Shown here: piece by piece, positions 22,375 to 32,283 of the stretch
How positions within the stretch are numbered: position 1 is the stretch's first letter
How the letters are laid out: every line of letters starts with the position of its first letter
Source: Beverwykella pulmonaria
Taxonomy: Eukaryota > Ascomycota > Dothideomycetes > Pleosporales > Melanommataceae
Reading direction: 5' to 3'
DNA: 64,000 bases
NCBI GenBank assembly: GCA_001599595.1
Contig: BCHH01000009.1
Span: forward strand, 2,345,285-2,409,284
Notes under the pieces: model-generated
Seen by the model: the letters and a program-made list of their open reading frames with translations, nothing else
Database searches by the model: none
What the model was told of the DNA's origin: nothing
Made by a program: the position numbers and the translations under genes

Positions 22375-22958
22375 CTACTCTCCAAACAATCTCTGCACCC
22401 GCTTTAACACACTGTCCTTCTCGGGGTCATAGGGATGATCTTTCGAGGGTATTTCGAGCAGGGCGGGGAACGCTGCTGTGTAACTCTCGACGCGATGCCT
22501 TATCCGTTCCGCGATCTGTGACCGTTAGCAGCGCCTCAGCAGTGCCTTGGTCTTTCTACGGCCATCTGACTCGATAGCCACCATGCTGAGCTATTCGTAT
22601 AGTAAGGGTTTCATACATGCTGGTTTATGAGCAGAATCGCAATGTCCTTACGCTCGGTGGTGAAGCGATCGAATGCAGCCTCGATGGCGCTGTTCTCGGT
22701 TTTGGCGTCGACGACGAGGAAGTTTTTCTGCGAGTCGGGGGGTTGCGTGACGTGCTGTAATACTGGTCAATCTTCCATGCCACAGTTATGACTATAGCTT
22801 AGAGGCAAGCTCACTCCGATGCCCGCAAGCAACATGCCCGTCACCGAGTCCTGGGAACTGTTAGCTGAGCTTCCAGTGGGAATGCGAGGTAGACGTACCT
22901 CATCTCCGATCACGGCGAGGAATTGGCGATCTTTGTATGCCGCGTTTGAAGCTGACAT
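22375..22958 (-). CDS. VMA7: V-type proton ATPase subunit F
   Basis: Four exons on the minus strand: 22958-22899, 22850-22815, 22754-22617 and 22515-22375, encoding 124 aa. Every exon is a whole number of codons, so all introns are phase 0. The sequence is the conserved small subunit of the V1 sector: [18 protein letters not shown] near the N terminus, then [37 protein letters not shown], and at the C terminus [14 protein letters not shown]. It forms part of the central rotor stalk that links ATP hydrolysis to proton pumping at the vacuole. Length agrees with fungal Vma7 (118-126). It is head-to-head with NUR1, with 288 bp between the start codons, so both promoters share this short region. 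Confidence 0.97.
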
Positions 22959-23246
22959 GGTGTTTGTGCGTGTGCAAACACCTGCGCAGGGAGCTGTGAA
23001 TACAAGGTGCGGTCGTCATGGTGGGACAGCTCCCAGCTCTATTTTCGGCAAAACGTCGGGAGCGCTAAGGATTGATTGTTTACGACCACTTCTGTCTTTG
23101 ATCCAACACTTCGCTCTTCCGCGAGACAACGACCCCGCCATGTCATAGGCTCCTTTCCCATGCTCGACAACTATACAGTCTTCTCCTAATACACTCCTTC
23201 TACCTTCCTTTATCGCATCTTACAAGCTTACGACCCACCCAAAACA

Positions 23247-24716
23247 ATGTCGCCCCGCCTCGTCCGCCGTGCACCGCTCTCGGAGCGTCTGAAAGCTTAC
23301 CTGGATCCCTGGGATTGGCTCATGTGGGCGTCCGAGGAGCTGAATAGCAACGATTGGGAGGATTTCGCGAATAGTTATGCGTCGTCCATCGGCATCGCCA
23401 TGAACATTTTGTTCATGATCGCGAAGGCGAACGCAGGACGGTCAACCCGCAGCAAGGTGGACGACGTGTTTGGAGAATACCACAAGAGCGGGAGTGGGTG
23501 GTTCAAGTGGTTCATGGGCCTTGTCGTCGTCTCGCTCTCTACGCTATCTTTCCTAAACGGCTTTTACACCTTCTACCGCAAGCGCCACTACCGCCTCTTC
23601 GAGCAACCCATTGAGACGAATCCTGCAACCCCGTCAGCCCGGCGTGTCCGTGTCGATTCGTCCCCTATGACATCTTCGTCTTTTCGGTTCCTTCAAAACA
23701 TCGTCTTTTCCACTTCGGCGGCCTCCCGCGCTCATCCCGACCCCGCGCGTGATGTCTGGGAGATCGCAGTCTGGGACCCAAACCCGTTGTGTTTGCAGCT
23801 CTTCTGTCTTTTCAGCCCTCTACACGTCATTTTATACCACTTCAACCTCCCGGTAGCACCGCTTGATCCGCAACCTAGCGTGAAGGTTGTCACCACAATT
23901 GCCATCGCGGCGATCCTTTCCTTACAACTTTACTATTTTCGAGTATCCTTTTCCCAGCAGACGAAAGACTCCGCTATCATCCAACGCGCAGTTTTGCACG
24001 AGTATGATTCTAAATTCGTACACCCAACATTGCAGAAACCTTGTCGGGATGTTGCTATCCAAACCATCTCTAAAAAGCGCACACGGGATTCCAGTGTTGG
24101 AGTTGGTGGTGGAACCCCAGACGACCTTGCTTCCGAAGTAACCATCTACACCCCGACCACTGTCATCAACCGCGGCTTCCGCACCAATCCAAACCAGGTC
24201 TATTCCTCTCAATACGATCCCGACAACCTGTCCTCCCAGCCGACCACAAGAGCTCTCCGATCTAACACGCAAACGCCCTCCCTCCGTCCTAGCGGCCAGA
24301 ATGCATACTATACAGCTACCTCCACAGCTACCGGGCCTGACTTCTCCTCCCCGATCCGACCCTCGAACACACCGAATCCTTTCCGTCAGCCTCCGTCACA
24401 GCTTCGCCCTACAGCATCTGGAGATGGGGGAAGCCTAGGTGTCTTCTCACACGCTGCGTCTCCGTTACGGAAGTCTGCTAGCGTGAACCACTTGCGTGAC
24501 GACCGGAATAGGGACAGTTTAGGTGGTGCTGGGGAGAAGAGAGTGGGCGACCGTGTCAGAAGGGAAGGGAGTCCGTTGAAAAGGATGAGCACGCCAAGTG
24601 GTTTTATTCCTGTAGGAGATGCTGGAGGTACGGGAGAGAAGCCAACGGCGACGGACCGATTTGGTCGAAGCTATGGAGGCTTGGGCGTAGGCAGGCGTGA
24701 GAGTGGACGATTTTAG
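23247..24716 (+). CDS. NUR1: Nuclear rim protein 1
   Basis: Single exon of 489 aa. The N-terminal half matches the Nur1 family: RLVRRAPLSERLKAYLDPWD, then a short acidic SEELNSNDWEDF, a hydrophobic stretch (residues about 46-60), KVDDVFGEYHKSG, and a transmembrane helix WFMGLVVVSLSTLSFLNGFY (about 88-108). Two more membrane segments follow (LCLQLFCLFSPLHVILYHF and VVTTIAIAAILSLQLYYF). The C-terminal 200 residues are S/T/P/R-rich and probably disordered and phosphorylated. In yeast, Nur1 with Heh1/Src1 tethers rDNA and telomeres to the inner nuclear membrane (CLIP complex). The ATG is the first after a C/T-rich leader and fits the family start. Confidence 0.92.
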   Translation: MSPRLVRRAPLSERLKAYLDPWDWLMWASEELNSNDWEDFANSYASSIGIAMNILFMIAKANAGRSTRSKVDDVFGEYHKSGSGWFKWFMGLVVVSLSTLSFLNGFYTFYRKRHYRLFEQPIETNPATPSARRVRVDSSPMTSSSFRFLQNIVFSTSAASRAHPDPARDVWEIAVWDPNPLCLQLFCLFSPLHVILYHFNLPVAPLDPQPSVKVVTTIAIAAILSLQLYYFRVSFSQQTKDSAIIQRAVLHEYDSKFVHPTLQKPCRDVAIQTISKKRTRDSSVGVGGGTPDDLASEVTIYTPTTVINRGFRTNPNQVYSSQYDPDNLSSQPTTRALRSNTQTPSLRPSGQNAYYTATSTATGPDFSSPIRPSNTPNPFRQPPSQLRPTASGDGGSLGVFSHAASPLRKSASVNHLRDDRNRDSLGGAGEKRVGDRVRREGSPLKRMSTPSGFIPVGDAGGTGEKPTATDRFGRSYGGLGVGRRESGRF

Positions 24717-25653
24717 AGAAAGTATTTCTTAATGCATAATGGGCGGGGTATCAGGTGGTTGGGAAAGGTATATATGGCACAAGGTGTATCCATGGATTAG
24801 GTCACGTTTCGGAGGATTCTCACTTGTGAGTCCTCCGTCTTTGTCGATACCCATACTTCACCGCTACGGTGTCTTCTTTGCATATTTAGGAGTTCATTGT
24901 AGGAATATACTCTATTCAGACTACTTCACATTTCGCCAGTATTAAATATTGTAGATCTGGCCCACCATATTGTACTCTGCTTGCTATTATCATCTGTTAG
25001 CGACAAGAGTTAGCCGAAGATTCACACTATTTGAGCACGTGCGCCCCAGTGCCTCTTCCAAAATCACAGAGGTCAAACGCCATGTTGCCCTTTGCATATA
25101 ACAAAGATGAAAGGGACCATGCTCTCTGTTTATGTGAATGGGGACGGAATCGAGATTTACAATATGATGAATACTATGCTAATCCTCTAAAGTAACGAAA
25201 GATGTCACGTGTTCTACTCTATGTCCTATTTTAGCTAGCTCCCCTTCAAGGTATATATAGTCGTCGTGCGAGCAGTCAGCTCTTCGCGGCTTTCACACTC
25301 CTTATACTTTTACCCATCAGACGATTGAATGCTTCCTCTCATCATAACAAAAGGCGCCTAGTAGGCTAAGCTGACGATGCTGGCTGGTAGTAATAACGCT
25401 TGCAGTAACCAGCAACATTTTCCAAGTGGTGAAGTGCAGCATCATAACCCATTGGCGAGAAATCTGGAACAGTGGCTTCCTGCTCGGCTTCGACCTTGCT
25501 TTAATGATTATTCTTACAGTAACAGGTCAAAAGCTTTAAACCGTGCGCCGCATTCTGAACGTCAACATACAGAACCTATATTGCAATCGCCCACCAAACC
25601 GCACCAGTGTCAAATAGAGAGCAATAAAATGAGTGAATATTGAAGATCAGGTG
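24717..25653. other. Intergenic, nothing recognised
   Basis: No supported gene. The frame at 25377-25643 (+, 88 aa) is polar, has no domain, and lies against the transposase fossil. A CACGTG-type site (gagcacgtgcg) occurs at about 25034. Confidence 0.4.
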
Positions 25654-25901
25654 CTAATACTTCGTATGCCAGCCTCTCGCCCTTCTGCAGGCACCTAGTC
25701 TGCAGGGCATACTCATGAGGAGCGCCTTGATCACCCTCCCTGGTATAGCCTGCCAGCACCTCTTCAACGCAGCGTAAAACCCACCCCACTCTTCCTGAGC
25801 TCTACTATAGTTGGTGTACTATGAGTAACGCTTATAGATAAGCTTTAAAGCAACCACCACATGTGCTCAATTGGGTTGAGGTCAGGTGAGATGGCATTAG
25901 G
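25654..25901 (-). pseudogene. Tc1/mariner transposase fossil (C-terminal end)
   Basis: Read on the minus strand, the piece starts with SPDLNPIEHMWW, the signature around the last catalytic acidic residue of Tc1/mariner DDE transposases (usual form SPDLNPIEHVW). After a stop and a frame change it ends with a helical piece containing SMPCRLGACRRARGWHTKY, matching the family's usual MP-R--A-I-AKG--TKY end. The upstream two catalytic Asp regions are missing. At least one stop and one frameshift separate the two parts, so it is dead. I see no terminal inverted repeat. Confidence 0.8.
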
Positions 25902-25988
25902 TCTAAACAATATTATGGGTGAGGTAAAACATGCAAAAGAAATGCACTGGGTATCACAGAAATTCCTATCTCCACCTCCTCCGCCACC

Positions 25989-27959
25989 TTAAACAACAAT
26001 AGTCTCCAGCCCCTTCTCAACCCATACTCCCCAAGCCTTCCACCAAGCCTTCTTCCCCTCTCCCCCCAACCCCCTCACCACATCCCTCCGCGCAAACCCA
26101 TCCTTCAAAACCCCCGCCGCGCCCTCTCCCTGACTATCCCACCACTCCCTCTCCGCACTCTCCTTCGCCCTCTTCACAACCTTCTCCTCATCCTCGATGC
26201 GATACAAATCGCACTTCTCACAGACTTTGCAGTTCTCACCAGGTCGTTCTCGGAAGTGCTGGCAGAAGTGCGCATAGCCCTGGTCTTTCAGCCCCTCGCG
26301 GCACACGTAGCACATACTGTATCCGCACAAACAGACAAGCTTGTTGCAGCCCTCTGATTTTACGAAGCCGAGGTTACAATTCGGACACGTGCGTTTCACG
26401 GCGTCGGTGGTTGCGCGCTCGAGCGTGAGGCGCAGGGATGTGAGTTGGGAGGAGAAGCATGTATGTGGATCGTGCCATGGAGCGCTACAGGATAGACATG
26501 ATGAGCGTCCACAGTCCGGGGAGAGACACTGGAACCGGAGACCACGCCGTTTGAGGTGTACTCGTCGGAGCGCGGACTGTAGCGGCGCAAAGACGGGAAA
26601 TGGAGTTGGCAGGAGACAGTTTAGAAGCACAGCGAATGATATGAATGTGATGAGGAACGAGAGAATGACTCGGAACACCTCGAAACATAGCAGCTCGAGT
26701 AGTGGGACCGACGCTATGAGGAGACGGCGTCGCTTGAATCGGAGATTGGAGAGGAGATTCGTAGTCGGTAGAGCAAGATCGTCGATTTCGGCATAGGAGC
26801 AGAACGGGCACCGGATGAGCGGGAGTTGAGACTTCAGAAGCGCTTCGCTGGAGAAGCGTTCGTTCAGTTTGCGGATCGTGTCAAGGCCGTCTTTTTCCTC
26901 GAGAAGAGCTCGCTTAATGAAAGGTAGTGGAATGCAGCCTTTGCAGTCCTCCATGCCGTCGGTGAGCGGGGCGATGCAACGAAGTGTGCAGAGCTCCGTG
27001 TTGATATTTCGCGCCCACCCTTGGTCGTAGAGTGCGGCGTTTATGGAGTGCCGTATGCAGCGGAAGCAGATGTAGTGGCCCTCGACATGGCACGTCGACA
27101 TCTGCTGGAGCGTGTTGGGAATGAAGCAGCACTCGCAATCGTACATTTCGCTAGCTGCTTCAGCCTCCTCTTCGTTCCATTGGAGGGCGAGCTCTGCGTC
27201 CGCGACGATCTGCGCGTTCCGCTGCTTCTCCAGCTCGGGCACAATAAGGGCGCTATACAGCTCATGGTCCAGCTCCTGGCTTCTTGTTTTGACTAGCTGC
27301 GGCATCCGAGGACGTCCCGTCTTTGGATCCGGGCCGGTCCACATCACCAGCGGGTGGTCCTTTGCACTCGGCGGCTTCCTCCGCATCAGAAAGTTTGTGA
27401 TGCTCGATCGCCAGCTCTTCGACGACAATACCAACAGCGTCGGCCGCGCCTGGATATAGCTCCAGTTGTATTCCGCCAGCACCGCCTTGATAGTCGAATG
27501 GGCGAGGCCCTTGAACTCCTGATACAGAGCCTCCTTCGCAGCCTCGCGGTAGCTCCGCGACCGGAACCGATCTTCCATGGCGAGCGGCACACCGCGCGTA
27601 TCCTTCTGCGCTTCCATGTTCCGATACTTGTACTTGTGGGCGACTTCGCGCTGCTCCTCCTGCTCCGCCGGCATCCGGTACCGGCCGCGCACCCACTTGG
27701 CGCCCTGCTTTAGCAGCGCCTCGGTGATGACTTGCAGTCTGCTCTCCTCGCTGAAGGAGCTCAGCATCTCGCGGAAGACCTCGGGCTGAATGTCGGGGAA
27801 GATGTCCGTGAGGGCTTGGAGCGCGGCGTTGAGCTCGCGTAGGTCGGGGCTCTCGGTGTCGGTGGAAGACGCAGAGCTCATGTCGGCGGAGACATTGAGA
27901 TTTGAGCTGGAGCGGCGCGGTTTGGGTGGGCGCATGATGGACGAGAAGACGGAGGACAT
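25989..27959 (-). CDS. RBR-type E3 ubiquitin ligase with N-terminal CUE-like domain and internal hydrophobic segment
   Basis: Single frame of 656 aa. Residues about 41-95 look like a CUE ubiquitin-binding domain (LQALTDIFPDIQPEVFREML). RING1 is at about 275-345 (CECCFIPNTLQQMSTC, HYICFRCI, CKGC). The IBR has CPFCSYA (384-390) and continues at CLSPDCGRSSCLSCSAPWH (478-496). RING2 is at 525-553 (CPNCNLGFVKSEGCNKLVC, CGYSMCYVC), with C538 in the place of the catalytic cysteine that carries ubiquitin in RBR ligases such as parkin. The layout, including the extra Cys/His region after RING2, is closest to the RNF216/TRIAD3 branch. Unusually, a hydrophobic stretch of about 35 residues (417-451, VPLLELLCFEVFRVILSFLI and on) splits the IBR and could be a membrane anchor or an unrecognised in-frame intron. 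The substrate is unknown. Confidence 0.88.
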   Translation of the reverse strand: MSSVFSSIMRPPKPRRSSSNLNVSADMSSASSTDTESPDLRELNAALQALTDIFPDIQPEVFREMLSSFSEESRLQVITEALLKQGAKWVRGRYRMPAEQEEQREVAHKYKYRNMEAQKDTRGVPLAMEDRFRSRSYREAAKEALYQEFKGLAHSTIKAVLAEYNWSYIQARPTLLVLSSKSWRSSITNFLMRRKPPSAKDHPLVMWTGPDPKTGRPRMPQLVKTRSQELDHELYSALIVPELEKQRNAQIVADAELALQWNEEEAEAASEMYDCECCFIPNTLQQMSTCHVEGHYICFRCIRHSINAALYDQGWARNINTELCTLRCIAPLTDGMEDCKGCIPLPFIKRALLEEKDGLDTIRKLNERFSSEALLKSQLPLIRCPFCSYAEIDDLALPTTNLLSNLRFKRRRLLIASVPLLELLCFEVFRVILSFLITFISFAVLLNCLLPTPFPVFAPLQSALRRVHLKRRGLRFQCLSPDCGRSSCLSCSAPWHDPHTCFSSQLTSLRLTLERATTDAVKRTCPNCNLGFVKSEGCNKLVCLCGYSMCYVCREGLKDQGYAHFCQHFRERPGENCKVCEKCDLYRIEDEEKVVKRAKESAEREWWDSQGEGAAGVLKDGFARRDVVRGLGGEGKKAWWKAWGVWVEKGLETIVV

Positions 27960-29512
27960 GGTGACGCGAGTTCTGCCTTGCCTCGATGTGGTGGGGTGGT
28001 TTGGGGCATACGGGCAGCGATAGGTAAGTCTAGGCAGTCTACTAGCAAAAGGACATGTTATGCATAAAGAAACAGGTACAGCGCAAAACTTTTAGGAATA
28101 AACGGTTGACAACAAGAAGTGCGGGCTCTGGCGACGGAAGTGCTAGGTCTAGGGTTCAAGAGTTCGCTTAGCGGCTGCAAGTGCTTCAATTCTTCATCAC
28201 GATACTTTGCATGAATCAAACGCGTGCAATTTTCATTCAGACCGATCTAAGAGCGTTAGTCTGATGGCCCACAAGATATCTAATGAATTGGACCCAGAAA
28301 TTCTTGAAAACATATCCGACACTATAAGAACTTCCACCTACCACCTACCAGGATATCATCTCCTTTCAAGCCCAGGGCCTAAGCCCCCCTGGGAAACGCC
28401 TAAGGGTCGCGTAGTGACCTCGTCAACCTCATGAGTCGGGCTAGCTTCGACCTCCGGCTCCGCCAAATGTGAAGATTTCCAGTATGCCTGATTGTGGTTA
28501 TCCTTGATCCTTGGCGAGCCCGTCGCATTGATTCATCCGGCAGCCACCTCCGAGTAATCGGTATCTCCCTAATGCTCGGCGGCGCCCTGATATTGAAAGC
28601 ATTCATGATAGTATCAATATCTTGAGGTTGGCATACCTCCCCCGACCTTCCACATAGAAACGCAGCTTCCTTCCTATTGCCCTGCATACTGTTGCCCCAG
28701 GTTCTCATCTTCCGATTGCCTATCTGTGATAGATCCCGCAGGTACGGAGGTCGTTCTTCCTTGCGACATCCAACACCTCCCAGTTGACCGCAACAGCCAT
28801 TTCACAATCCTGAAGTTGACAGGGGGTCGGCATGTTCTATAGCCCCCTCCAGTAGCGTTTTGGTACGTCATGTCGCCAGTTATTTCAGCAGCGGGAACTT
28901 TGGCTTAATCCGCTACTCTGGTGCAGCCTGTTGGATTTCCCCGGAAACAGCCGAGTGAGTAGCTCCTGGACAGCATGGGCACGCCTGGACCCGTTGCAGC
29001 TGGAGAGAATCTAGCGATATTCGATGTTAACGATTTGAGCTTCAAGTAGGTTAGCATAGCGACCGTTCTTCCAGGCTTACTTGCCTCCACTAAGCGGCAA
29101 ATATGAACATTGGGGTCGTCTGTTTGGCTAGGTAGAGCATATGGTGAAGGCGTCGAGAGAGGAGTCGTTGGTGTTCCGGTAGGTGTTGGCAGTAAGGTTC
29201 CCTGATTAGCCTGTGGGACGGAACGGGCAGCAATTTTAGAAGAAGCTCCTTGAAGAGTGCTACTAAGGTTGCTTCAATGGTTGCTGAGCATATAATCCCC
29301 GAGGTTGTAGGAGAATAACCTGTCAGTGAGTTGAGGATCGAAGAATAATATTATTTTTTGTTCTGTAAAATGGTGGGTATATAACTCGTAGTAAATGAGA
29401 GAAGGGTCCTGAAGAGGACGCGTTAAAGTAATAGGAACTGGGTATAACTCATTACAGAATGCGTGACGTTGCAATGACTCGATGTCCCGAAAAAAAAACC
29501 ATATGACAAGGC
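27960..29512. other. Long gene-free stretch, possibly decayed coding DNA
   Basis: About 1.5 kb without a supportable gene. Short frames at 28207-28434 (+), 28400-28708 (-) and 28674-28871 (-) have many neighbouring stops and no recognisable motif. Base composition around 28360-29000 is more coding-like than its surroundings, so decayed genic DNA is possible. Confidence 0.35.
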
Positions 29513-30281
29513 TCAGAGCCAAGCCCACGTGACGGGAACTCTCCCTAAGTCAGGATCTGCAAGTTTCTTGAACATGGCAGGACTGACATCAAGGTCCGTC
29601 GGCTGGCAGCCGGTGCCTGTTATAGGGTCAGCATTGGAAGCACAGAAGGTGCATATAGAAGGAGCACGAACATCGGTCTACCACAGTCACATCAATGCTG
29701 ACGGTCTTCCCGTCTTTGACTCTTTGCGCTCTGATTTTCCTTCCGCACAGGGGATTCTTATTAGGGTCACTCCCTGTCTGCATTGCGTCAAAGGTGTAAT
29801 GCGATATGGCGACAATCGCGTCGTTGTCGGTGGAAACGATGCCGCAGGCACCCATCCCCGTTCCATAATAGGTTAGATCTCCCGTGTATGTTTGCGCGCC
29901 GTTTGGGAGAGGCAGATTTCGGTCCCTATGGGAAGTCAGTCAGACCTGATGCAGCAATGGTAAAATGGGTGGGGCGTACTTTGACTTTTTGCTTAGCCCA
30001 ACAGCAAGTCCGACGATGAGCGCAAGGAGGAGCAGGAATATGACACCAATTGCGATGAGTAGCGTGCGGCGACTGCGGCCAAAGTATCGTTTGTGAGGCG
30101 GGAGGACGCGATCAAAGCGATCCGACACTGCCCACCCCGTTGCGGACCCTCCAATTGCTCCAAAGCGAAGGCGCGTCTTTTTGCTTTTTCCCTCCTCGGG
30201 AATTTCCCAATCGGACCCGCTGTAGCCGGCCGGGTGCGCAGGTAGAGGCTCCTTTGGCAGATCGAGGGCGGTGGTGTCCAT
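29513..30281 (-). CDS. Single-pass membrane protein with extracellular double-psi beta-barrel (RlpA/barwin-like) domain
   Basis: Three exons, 30281-29980, 29925-29672 and 29616-29513, give 219 aa. The N-terminal 70 residues are cytosolic and charged (PLPAHPAGYSGSDWEIPEEG). A membrane helix at about 72-95 (TLLIAIGVIFLLLLALIVGL) follows a basic stretch, predicting a type II anchor. The rest is a DPBB domain: GDLTYYGTGMGACG, then DAIVAISHYTFD, NPLCGRKI, VDVTVVDRCTGC, and the diagnostic DLDVSPAMFKKLADPDLGRV ending in VTWAWL. Paired cysteines suit an oxidised extracellular fold. Related fungal proteins are secreted or wall-bound, expansin/barwin-like and without known hydrolase activity. The intron in the VVDRC codon (GTTCGT donor) is supported by the restored C-x-G-C motif. 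It is head-to-head with CUE1, 500 bp between starts. Confidence 0.85.
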
Positions 30282-30781
30282 GGCGTTATGGTAGGTACAG
30301 TCATGCGCGTAGGCGTGAGTTAAGGTTACGAACAGAAGGATAATTAGAGATCATAGGAATGAAAGACTATATCATGTCGCTAAACGAATGAGTGCCGAGC
30401 GATTGAGCCGTCGGCGTGCATGTATGATGCAATTGTGGAGGCGTAGTGGTGGTGTTGAGTCGTGAGTCTGGGGAAAGGGGCGTGCGCTTAGAGCCATCAT
30501 CGCGGCGATGGTTCGGAGATAGATGCGGGCATCATCTCTGGGCTCGGTCCTGCTTTCCCACCGTGGACGTTCACCTCACCGCAAGCACCAACACCACGCC
30601 ACATTCTTCTTCGTGTCTGTCTCACCAAATCCCGCCCCCCTTTCTCTACTGGGGCGTCCACATCTGTACACAAACAGGCAACGCTCTTCTCATTTCTGAC
30701 CACAGATAGAAGCTGTAGCCACGCCACTCACCTCCTCGGAACGGCTTCCGAACTGCCCGCGTCGCGTTGGCCTTGCTCGCC
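30282..30781. promoter_or_regulatory. Divergent promoter region between the DPBB protein and CUE1
   Basis: A 500-bp non-coding gap separates two divergent starts. The CUE1 side is pyrimidine-rich (about 30600-30660). No specific operator can be named. Confidence 0.5.
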
Positions 30782-31445
30782 ATGGCAGAACAGACGCTGA
30801 ACATACCGCAGCTACTCGTGTTCATCATCGTATCTATCCTGGCCATTCGATGGTACCTGGCAAAGCCCGCCGCAACAAGCACGCGACCTGTGGGCGCGAA
30901 CCGAGCAGTGCGGATAAACCCAGCACACATCGACCAGATCGCCAACATGTTCCCGCAGCTGAACCGGAGAGACATTGCGTGGGATCTGCAAAGAAACGGA
31001 GGGAATGTGACTGCGACGACAGAGAGAGTGCTAAGTGGACGCGGGCTTGACTCGGTGAGTGTCCTCAACCTGCGAACTCCTTACAGTGGTTGCCCATGAG
31101 AGACTTCCCAGGCATATACCGACCCTGACTTTATGCTAATACGCAATTCAGCCTCCTCCATCCTTCAATCCTCCAGTCCCGCGACCGGCTCCCACCTCCC
31201 GAACAGCAACACCCGTTGCCAAACCGGCACAACCTGATTTGATAACACGGTATAACCTTTCGTCCAAGCTTGCGAGCAACTCCGGAACCACCACACCGGA
31301 AGAGCTGCCGAAACAGAAGGCGTGGTCCCAGGACAGAACCGAGAGACAGGCGAATCTGCAACGGAGGCGCGAAGAGATGATTCTTGCCGCACGGAGGAAG
31401 CTCGAAGAGAAAGAGAAGGCCAAGGCATCGGGGGCATCGACATGA
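30782..31445 (+). CDS. CUE1: Cue1-like ER membrane ubiquitin-pathway adaptor
   Basis: Two exons, 30782-31054 and 31152-31445, give 188 aa with a phase-0 GT-AG intron. The order is that of Cue1: an N-terminal membrane anchor (LLVFIIVSILAIRWYL, about residues 10-26), a CUE domain from about 42 to 85 (HIDQIANMFPQLNRRDIAWD, then LQRNGGNVTATTERVLSG, with the M-F-P and final L-L-type contacts for ubiquitin), a P-rich linker, and a basic/acidic helical C terminus (RTERQANLQRRREEMILAAR), the region by which yeast Cue1 binds and activates Ubc7. The role in the family is to recruit the E2 Ubc7 to the ER membrane for ER-associated degradation. The start is the ATG at 30782 giving MAEQTLN. Confidence 0.92.
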
Positions 31446-32283
31446 CCAGGGTAAACAGGGTAGGAAGGACGGTATACCTATACCAGATCATATTTGACAG
31501 CATTGCCAAGCGCGCATTTAAACCCAGTCACACAATGCAGTATAGAGTCTCACTTTCTTCATGCTCCTCCACTTATGCTCCTTTTGTCTTCTACCCTCCA
31601 GCACTCCTTCTGTTGGCTTTCCAAGGTCAGCTCAACAACAATAAGGGGGACCCGGGGGCATCGTAGCCCGTTCGCAAATGATCTCGAAGAACAACACGTT
31701 AGCAGATTTGAAGCATGCAGTGGAGACAGGATGTTGCATGTGTGGAAGAACGAAGGAAGTCGCTCCCTGCGCGTATAGTCATCTTCTGCGCGTTGCTCCG
31801 TCGTTCAATGTCACTAGTGCTTAGAGCCACCTAGACAGCACGCGATATGTTATCTTGAATTGACTCGGCGTTCTCGACGTCGACTCTAAGAATTCTCGAC
31901 AACCACTCTGCAATCGCAAATGGATGGACTCAATGCACGAGACTCCCGTGGGGTCGGGCCGACACACGGAAAAGCGGCCCCGCGGGGATCTCCACACCTC
32001 TCCCTTCTCCGATATGCTGGGGAAAGCCAATGAACAAGGAAACCCATCTGTTGAGAAAAATCGACTGACGCATGTGAGTTAAGGGTGGAATCAATGACGT
32101 TGGAAGGCACGCCGATCGCGGGAATCTGCATCAAGAATGCTTCTATCACAACAAGGAAGCTTGGGTATTTATACTGGAGCTTACCCGTCAAGAAAGGTCT
32201 TTTGTTCACTCAACCCTTCCCCAATGCCCATCATTTGAATCAAACCCCATTAGACTTGAATAGATAGTACCGCATTATTCCTC
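31446..32283. other. Intergenic, nothing recognised
   Basis: No supported gene. Frames at 31494-31778 (+) and 31886-32209 (-) lack motifs. The 100 bp before the next start contain a TATA-like tatttatac at about 32165. Confidence 0.4.

Noticed and set aside
27262..27696. 144-codon minus frame inside the RBR gene
   Set aside because: Shadow of the RBR coding sequence in another frame; no domain.
31322..31666. 114-codon plus frame overlapping CUE1 exon 2
   Set aside because: Alternative frame of CUE1; the CUE1 frame joins correctly to exon 1 and fits the family.
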